Assembly: GCA_024695565.1 (NCBI GenBank)
Contig: JAILHX010000048.1
Coordinates: 1 to 10,874, forward strand
Length of the DNA stretch: 10,874 nt
Reading direction: 5' to 3'
DNA from: Saccharofermentans sp.
Lineage (GTDB): Bacteria; Bacillota_A; Clostridia; Saccharofermentanales; Saccharofermentanaceae
Positions 7,563 through 10,874 of the stretch are shown here, piece after piece. The notes under the pieces were generated by a model, which was given only the letters and a program-made list of their open reading frames with translations, was not told where the DNA came from and did not search any database. A program made the position numbers and the translations under genes. Within the stretch, counting starts at the first letter, position 1. Each line of letters opens with the position of its first letter.

Positions 7563-8309
7563 TTAACCTTCCAAAAGGATCTTTGCCAGATCTATAAATC
7601 TTTGTGCCGCCTCGGAATCGTTGGCACCTTCAACGACTGTCATGCCCTTGTCTTCACAAAGTGTGATGTCATCGCTTCTCGGGATCTTTGCGACGATATC
7701 CACATCGTGCTCTTCGGCAAACTCTTTTACCTTCTCATCTTCGCCGGGAACATTACGCTTGTTGAGTATTATTCCCCTGACGCTCGCATAACCCCTGTCT
7801 TCGAAGTTTCTTACTGCCTGGCAGATATTGTTGGCAGCATAGAGCGCCATCTTCTCGCCTGAAGTAACGATCAGGACCTGCTCTGCATAACCCTCTCTGA
7901 TCGGAGCAGCAAAACCGCCGCAGACAACGTCGCCTAAGACATCGTAGAGAACGACGTCAGGCTTATATTCTTCGAACAGACCCAGTTCATCGAGGAGATT
8001 AAATGTCGCAATGATTCCTCTTCCTGCACATCCCAACCCCGGTGTGGGTCCGCCTGTCTCAATGCAGAGGACTCCTCCGAATCCTTCCTGGGAGATCTCT
8101 TTTGCCGATTGCGGCTCCACGCCGTCCTTGAGGATCTCGATAACCGGCTTTAAGGGTTTGCCGCCCAGCAGATTGATCGTTGAATCCGCCTTGGGGTCAC
8201 AGCCGATCTGGATTACGCGCTTGCCCATGCTCGCGAAAGCTGCCGACAGATTTGATGTGACTGTCGACTTGCCGATTCCGCCCTTGCCGTAAATTGCGAT
8301 CTTAAGCAT
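7563..8309 (-). CDS. NifH/BchL-family reductase (nitrogenase-like iron protein)
   Basis: A 248-residue ATP-dependent iron protein that, as a homodimer, holds one [4Fe-4S] cluster and passes single electrons to a component-1 partner. Seen here: the P-loop GKGGIGKS at residues 8-15, the switch/nucleotide motif [10 protein letters not shown] at 35-44, the cluster ligands Cys94 in [10 protein letters not shown] and Cys130 in [16 protein letters not shown], and NKRN for base recognition near residue 180. It is shorter than canonical NifH (about 270-295), with a trimmed C-terminus. I take the ATG at 8309 because AGAGGAG lies seven bases upstream; an ATG six codons earlier has no good site. It is the first gene of the operon, directly before the NifD-like gene, and so the likely electron donor to both or all three component-1 proteins. 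It belongs to the divergent nitrogenase-like groups rather than true nitrogenase, which is inference. Confidence 0.95.
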   Translation of the reverse strand: MLKIAIYGKGGIGKSTVTSNLSAAFASMGKRVIQIGCDPKADSTINLLGGKPLKPVIEILKDGVEPQSAKEISQEGFGGVLCIETGGPTPGLGCAGRGIIATFNLLDELGLFEEYKPDVVLYDVLGDVVCGGFAAPIREGYAEQVLIVTSGEKMALYAANNICQAVRNFEDRGYASVRGIILNKRNVPGEDEKVKEFAEEHDVDIVAKIPRSDDITLCEDKGMTVVEGANDSEAAQRFIDLAKILLEG

Positions 8310-8355
8310 AAAAAACTCCTCTATCATCTGACCTGACGATAAAGAAGCCCAATAC

Positions 8356-8368
8356 GTGCTTATAGCAC
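8356..8368. promoter_or_regulatory. Palindrome upstream of the NifH-like gene (candidate operator)
   Basis: Perfect 5-base arms gtgct and agcac around a 3-base centre, 47 bases before the NifH-like start codon. It overlaps CTATAA and TATAGT sequences on the minus strand that could be -10 elements. The position fits a regulator binding site at the operon promoter; no regulator gene is in the window to match it. Short palindromes of this size also occur by chance. Confidence 0.35.
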
Positions 8369-8505
8369 TATATTCAAAAGACTATTCCCGCTTGGATATT
8401 CCTCACCGTCAGAGTCGTTTATCTATAAAGTTGTTGCGCATCAAGAACAGGTGTAACAGCTGATCTCTTTGCACATACAGAATAGCATGCCTCGTGTTAT
8501 TAATC

Positions 8506-8528
8506 TATTCTTTTGCAGTAAAAGAATA
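8506..8528. promoter_or_regulatory. Perfect 9-bp inverted repeat (candidate operator)
   Basis: Arms tattctttt and aaaagaata around the centre gcagt, in the middle of the divergent gap. Perfect 9-base arms with a 5-base spacer are typical of a dimeric repressor site. It is too AT-rich and lacks the flanking T-run needed to be a convincing terminator. It lies about 200 bases from the NifH-like start and about 110 bases upstream of the rightward -35 box, so it could act on either transcript. Confidence 0.45.
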
Positions 8529-8640
8529 AAAGAACAACGGTTATTCGCGTTTTATGCACGCCTTCGAAAACCCTCTAATCCCTATTGGACACTTGTTACA
8601 AATTATTTATTTTGAGAATCAAACTTTTTACCTAATTCTA

Positions 8641-8669
8641 TTAACATTCGAAGAATCATTTGATAAAAT
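8641..8669 (+). promoter_or_regulatory. Sigma-A-type promoter for the small membrane protein gene
   Basis: A -35 box TTAACA (8641-8646), exactly 17 bases, then a -10 box TAAAAT (8664-8669) preceded by TG one base upstream (extended -10). Each box differs from consensus at one position. Transcription would start near 8676, giving a leader of about 55 bases before the ATG at 8733. Confidence 0.7.
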
Positions 8670-8732
8670 CGAAATTGCATGGGGTAGAACACAAGCGAAA
8701 TCCCTTAATATTTTTTTAGGAGGATCATTAAC

Positions 8733-9041
8733 ATGTCAGAAAATGCACCACTTCCGGGCGGCCAGAGAGCTAAGTCAATTGTTGCAATGGTACTTGGTAT
8801 CTATTCGATCATTGGCGGTTGGTATTTTGGTAACGGCCTTGTATTCGCTATCGTAGGTCTCGTTCTTGCTTCTCAGGTTGCAAAGGACGGATTCGAGAAC
8901 TCTTTATCTAAGGTTGGTAAGATCACAAGCATCATCGGCTTGATCGGTTCCATCCTCGGTTTGATCATCTGCATCATTGTTTACATAGTAATCATTGGCG
9001 GAACAATCGGAATGGGAGTTTATGCCAGCCAGTACGGCTGA
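8733..9041 (+). CDS. Small hydrophobic membrane protein, DUF4190-like
   Basis: A 102-residue protein with a short polar N-terminus (MSENAPLPGGQRAK) and then glycine-rich hydrophobic stretches: about residues 14-30 and 33-49, a polar loop KDGFENSLSKVGK, and a long hydrophobic stretch from about 64 to 92. The pattern of AKSIVAMVLGIYSIIGG, a small glycine-rich second helix, then a loop and another helix resembles DUF4190-type membrane proteins common in Firmicutes; this is a resemblance, not a firm assignment, and no enzymatic motif is visible. The start is clear: AGGAGG lies nine bases before the ATG. It has its own promoter and is followed by a strong terminator, so it is a single-gene transcript running away from the nif-like operon. 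Any functional link to that operon is unproven. Confidence 0.8.
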   Translation: MSENAPLPGGQRAKSIVAMVLGIYSIIGGWYFGNGLVFAIVGLVLASQVAKDGFENSLSKVGKITSIIGLIGSILGLIICIIVYIVIIGGTIGMGVYASQYG

Positions 9042-9061
9042 TAATTAACCTGCCAAAAAGC

Positions 9062-9094
9062 AAATGCCGTTCGGGATCTCCGGACGGCATTTTT
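9062..9094. terminator. Rho-independent terminator, probably bidirectional
   Basis: A 13-bp stem (aaatgccgttcgg with ccggacggcattt, one G-U pair) around the 5-base loop gatct, followed on the plus strand by a T-run. On the minus strand the hairpin is followed by TGCTTTTT. It sits between the convergent ends of the small membrane protein gene (stop at 9041) and the PstS-like gene (stop at 9116), so it can end both transcripts. Confidence 0.9.
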
Positions 9095-9115
9095 ATTGCT
9101 TGTTTTTTCGCTATC

Positions 9116-10084
9116 TTAAGAAGGGAACACCGGAACGTATCCGCTGTCTTCAACTATCTTCTGCCCTTCGGGGGAAAGCATAAAGTCAATTGCCTCATAA
9201 ACATTCCCGTTGGTCTCGCCCTTACGGTAAACGGCATAGATGCTGCTCGTGACAGGATACTCACCGCTCGCGATGTTTTCGATGTTAGGTTCAATACCGT
9301 CAACAGATATCATCTTAACTCCGCCTTCACCAAGCATGCCGGTTACATAGTATCTGAATGAGATGCCTATGGGGCTTCCGAACAATGCCGTGTAGTCAGG
9401 TACGATCGGGGTGTCACCCATGAAGTTTTCGAGGGCTGTCTGAGAACCGCTCCCTTCATTACGTCTCATTGCAGCGATCTGCTTATAAGGACCTCCCACT
9501 TCATTCCAGTTAGTGATCTCACCTGAGTAAATGCCTCTTATCTGGTCCGAAGTAAGATCAGACACCGGATTATCCGCATTAACGATAAATACGAAGGCTT
9601 CTCTTCCGATCTCGACCATCTCGAGTTCAACGCCGTTCTCAGCCGCATAAGCGAGTTGTTCTTCCGAAGGTTTAACGCCGATCACGATATCGCAGTCACC
9701 GTCAACGATAGCCTTGTAAGCGCCGCGCGTATTTGTGTAATGCATCGAGCTGCTATCTTCGTAAGTCTCGCCGTTAAAAATGACCGAATCTTCAGGATAT
9801 ATGCTCTCGACAAATCCCGCGTACATCGGCAGCAGCGCAGCCGCTCCGTCGATCGTCGGAATGTCACCTTCAAGCCTTGCTGCACCGTCAGCAGATGAGA
9901 TGTTCTCAGAACCCGTAAACGGCACATAGTTGCCGACTTCAACACTCATCTTGAGCATGCCGGGCGAATGGTGGCTTATGACTCTCTTGATGAACAGCTG
10001 GTAGATTCCGGTATCAAGCCCCGCAAAAAGCGCAATGACAAGTGCGATCACCGCTATCTGTTTTCCCAATTTCTTCTTATCCAT
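9116..10084 (-). CDS. Membrane-anchored PstS-like substrate-binding protein
   Basis: A 322-residue protein of the periplasmic-binding-protein type II fold, PstS-like. After MDKKKLGKQ comes one hydrophobic segment (about residues 7-28) that is a membrane anchor or uncleaved signal; no lipobox Cys is present, unlike most Gram-positive PstS lipoproteins. Family motifs: IPTIDGAAALLPMYAGFVES, DIVIGVKPSEEQL, NADNPVSDLTSDQIRGIYSG, ITNWNEVGGPY, and RRNEGSGSQTALENF, which matches the anion-binding S-G-S loop. The likely role is binding phosphate or a related anion outside the cell. The ATG at 10084 lies two bases after the stop of the upstream 46-residue gene; a TTG (10099) and an ATG (10093) further up overlap that gene and have poorer spacing. 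No pstC, pstA or pstB is visible; its partners here are small membrane proteins, so it may sense or scavenge rather than feed a standard Pst transporter. Confidence 0.88.
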   Translation of the reverse strand: MDKKKLGKQIAVIALVIALFAGLDTGIYQLFIKRVISHHSPGMLKMSVEVGNYVPFTGSENISSADGAARLEGDIPTIDGAAALLPMYAGFVESIYPEDSVIFNGETYEDSSSMHYTNTRGAYKAIVDGDCDIVIGVKPSEEQLAYAAENGVELEMVEIGREAFVFIVNADNPVSDLTSDQIRGIYSGEITNWNEVGGPYKQIAAMRRNEGSGSQTALENFMGDTPIVPDYTALFGSPIGISFRYYVTGMLGEGGVKMISVDGIEPNIENIASGEYPVTSSIYAVYRKGETNGNVYEAIDFMLSPEGQKIVEDSGYVPVFPS

Positions 10085-10086
10085 AT

Positions 10087-10227
10087 TCACCATCCCCAAT
10101 TCGCGATCATCTCAACGATCGATATCTGCTGCCAGAGCTGGTATCCGTGGATCATGAGGCCGCATGTTACGCCGGTTCCTATGACCATTACTATTGCCAG
10201 TATCGTGATAAATGTCTTGTCTTTCAT
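10087..10227 (-). CDS. 46-residue single-pass membrane protein
   Basis: A very small gene in the same operon, beginning MKDKTFITILAIVMVIG. It has one transmembrane helix (about residues 5-25) and an amphipathic C-terminal tail with several aromatic residues ending ANWGW. The ATG follows GTGAGGCGCATT, where the TGAGG overlaps the stop of the upstream 89-residue gene, and its own stop lies two bases before the PstS-like start, so it is well placed as a true, translationally coupled gene. I do not recognise the family. It may be a small subunit or partner of the PstS-like protein, which is inference from position. Confidence 0.7.
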   Translation of the reverse strand: MKDKTFITILAIVMVIGTGVTCGLMIHGYQLWQQISIVEMIANWGW

Positions 10228-10229
10228 AA

Positions 10230-10244
10230 TGCGCCTCACATGTG
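10230..10244 (-). repeat. 15-base direct repeat, copy 1
   Basis: The 15 bases tgcgcctcacatgtg are identical to those at 10539-10553. On the minus strand each copy encodes the last His-Met and stop of a small membrane protein plus the following GAGGCGCA. This supports duplication of these genes; in copy 1 the GAGG also serves as the ribosome site of the next gene. Confidence 0.75.
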
Positions 10245-10505
10245 GGCAAGGGCTGCCGAGAGCAAAGCGACGAATGCGATCTCGCCGATCACACCGAGCA
10301 GGAAGTATCCCGAGATGCAGCCGAATACTATGGCTTTTACCTTCCTGGCGCCCTTTTTCTTTACTTTTATAACCTCGATAATGAACAGAGCAAGGAAAAC
10401 GACAAATGTGATCGGTATCATTCCAAACATGCAAAAGGACAGAATCTCGTTAAGGATTCTCTCCAAAGTTATCGCTGCCATAATAAGTGCTGATACGGTT
10501 TCCAT
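10236..10505 (-). CDS. 89-residue two-helix membrane protein
   Basis: Begins METVSALIMAAITLERIL. It has a hydrophobic helix around residues 23-46, a strongly basic loop (VKKKGARKVK) that by the positive-inside rule should be cytoplasmic, and a second helix around residues 57-86 ending ALAHM. GGAGG lies eight bases before the ATG. The layout (helix, basic loop, then GCISGYFLL or GIISGAAFS, helix, and terminal HM) matches the 76-residue protein encoded just upstream, so the two look like diverged paralogs. The family is not recognised; no catalytic motif is visible. It is likely part of a membrane assembly with its operon neighbours. Confidence 0.75.
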   Translation of the reverse strand: METVSALIMAAITLERILNEILSFCMFGMIPITFVVFLALFIIEVIKVKKKGARKVKAIVFGCISGYFLLGVIGEIAFVALLSAALAHM

Positions 10506-10538
10506 TTCTTAATCCTCCATTTTTATCTTTTTCCGCCT

Positions 10539-10553
10539 TGCGCCTCACATGTG
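10539..10553 (-). repeat. 15-base direct repeat, copy 2
   Basis: Identical to 10230-10244, here at the end of the 76-residue gene. This copy is also part of a perfect 14-base palindrome, ctcacatgtgtgag (10544-10557). Unlike copy 1, the GAGG here is not followed closely by a start codon, so it may be a relic of the duplicated unit. Confidence 0.7.
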
Positions 10554-10775
10554 TGAGATGCCTTCTGAGAACAATATGATCAGTAACGCTTCTACAACGA
10601 GATACGAGAAAGCCGCGCCTGAGATAATGCCATACGTCACAGCCGCCGTCTTTTTCTCCTCGCCTTTTTTATATTTACGTGTGTGTCTTATTGAATTTAC
10701 CAGGCAGACTACGAAGAACACCAGCGCTGCAACGAACAAGACGATCAAAACAACCAAAAGCAGATATTCATCCAT
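10545..10775 (-). CDS. 76-residue two-helix membrane protein, paralog of its neighbour
   Basis: Begins MDEYLLLVVLIVLFV. It has a first helix of about residues 4-28, a basic loop (RHTRKYKKGEEKK), and a second helix of about 46-70 ending EGISHM. I choose the ATG at 10775 because GGAGG is five bases upstream; the GTG just before it is too close to that site. The ATG overlaps the stop of the upstream gene as TGATG, which signals coupling. Its order of elements matches the 89-residue protein downstream, and the two share 15 identical bases across their stop codons. The function is not recognised. Confidence 0.75.
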   Translation of the reverse strand: MDEYLLLVVLIVLFVAALVFFVVCLVNSIRHTRKYKKGEEKKTAAVTYGIISGAAFSYLVVEALLIILFSEGISHM

Positions 10776-10874
10776 CACTGCCTCCCCAGAGAATCCCTGT
10801 ATTCTTCAACTTCATTCCTGCTGAAAGAAGATATCAGTCTGCAGTCATTCTCATCGAGCAGTCTGTAATGGCTC
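10775..10874 (-). CDS. C-terminal end of an unidentified protein (partial)
   Basis: The last 32 codons of a gene entering from the right edge, ending in a polar, charged segment that includes LISSFSRNEVEEYRDSLG before the stop. The TGA overlaps the ATG of the next gene, and the frame stays open to the window edge, so it is probably a real gene and the upstream member of the small-membrane-protein operon. The visible part has no membrane helix and no motif I recognise. Confidence 0.55.
   Translation of the reverse strand, partial: SHYRLLDENDCRLISSFSRNEVEEYRDSLGRQ

Larger units (their letters stand above)
8310..8732. other. Divergent intergenic regulatory region
   Basis: A 423-base AT-rich gap between the leftward nif-like/hyp operon and the rightward small membrane protein gene. 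It holds a convincing rightward promoter (8641-8669), a 23-base inverted repeat (8506-8528) and a shorter palindrome near the operon start (8356-8368). I see no tRNA, riboswitch signature or coding region that I can support. I could not find a leftward promoter with two good boxes: TATAGT and CTATAA lie near the 8356-8368 palindrome, but with poor -35 matches, which would fit an activator-dependent promoter. Confidence 0.7.

Noticed and set aside
5302..8309. True nitrogen-fixation genes (nifHDK)
   Set aside because: No nifB, nifE, nifN or nifV is present, the component-1 proteins are short and divergent, and the NifD-like protein lacks the cofactor cysteine in my alignment.
5302..8309. Chlorophyll (BchLNB) or F430 (CfbCD) reductase genes
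   Set aside because: No other tetrapyrrole or methanogenesis genes are present, and the hyp neighbours point elsewhere. A tetrapyrrole substrate is not excluded, but nothing in the sequence supports it.
8506..8528. Inverted repeat as a transcription terminator
   Set aside because: The stem is nearly all A-T and has no proper following T-run in either direction; no gene ends next to it.
8310..8732. Riboswitch, tRNA or CRISPR elements in the divergent gap
   Set aside because: No cloverleaf, repeat-spacer pattern or known riboswitch core motif could be seen.
9116..10099. PstS-like lipoprotein with a lipobox
   Set aside because: There is no cysteine after the N-terminal hydrophobic segment, so membrane anchoring by the helix is more likely.

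Overview
The window looks like part of the chromosome of an anaerobic Firmicute, most likely a gut or rumen member of the Clostridia. The reasons are tightly packed operons with AGGAGG-type ribosome binding sites, moderate base composition with AT-rich spacers, and a gene set (HypCDEF, NifH-like and NifDK-like proteins, a TM1266-type protein) typical of strict anaerobes. The genus cannot be fixed from the sequence alone.

The first 8.3 kb are one minus-strand operon, read from 8309 down past position 1. In transcription order it encodes a NifH-type ATPase, two different nitrogenase component-1 (NifD/NifK superfamily) proteins of 441 and 311 residues, HypF, HypC, HypD, HypE, an 82-residue TM1266-family protein, and the first 170 residues of a third component-1-like protein cut by the window edge. 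The genes overlap by 4 or 17 bases, or are separated by 1 to 13 bases, so they are almost certainly co-transcribed and often translationally coupled. HypCDEF are the enzymes that build the Fe(CN)2CO unit of [NiFe] hydrogenases. Here they sit inside a nitrogenase-like operon, with no HypA or HypB (nickel insertion) and no hydrogenase structural gene in view. This suggests either an unusual metalloenzyme that uses a cyanide/carbonyl-ligated iron with a NifH-like reductase, or an unusual genetic link between hydrogenase maturation and a nitrogenase-like reductase. The window lacks nifB, nifE/N and nifV, and the NifD-like protein does not keep the FeMo-cofactor cysteine in my by-eye alignment, so nitrogen fixation is unlikely.

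Between 8310 and 8732 lies a 423-base AT-rich divergent regulatory region. It has two clear inverted repeats and a good sigma-A-type promoter facing right. This promoter serves a 102-residue small membrane protein (8733-9041, plus strand), which is followed by a strong hairpin terminator (9062-9094).

The right end (9116-10874, minus strand) is a second compact operon. It contains the tail of an unidentified protein, then three very small membrane proteins (76, 89 and 46 residues; the first two look like paralogs), then a membrane-anchored PstS-like substrate-binding protein. The terminator between 9041 and 9116 probably serves both convergent transcripts.
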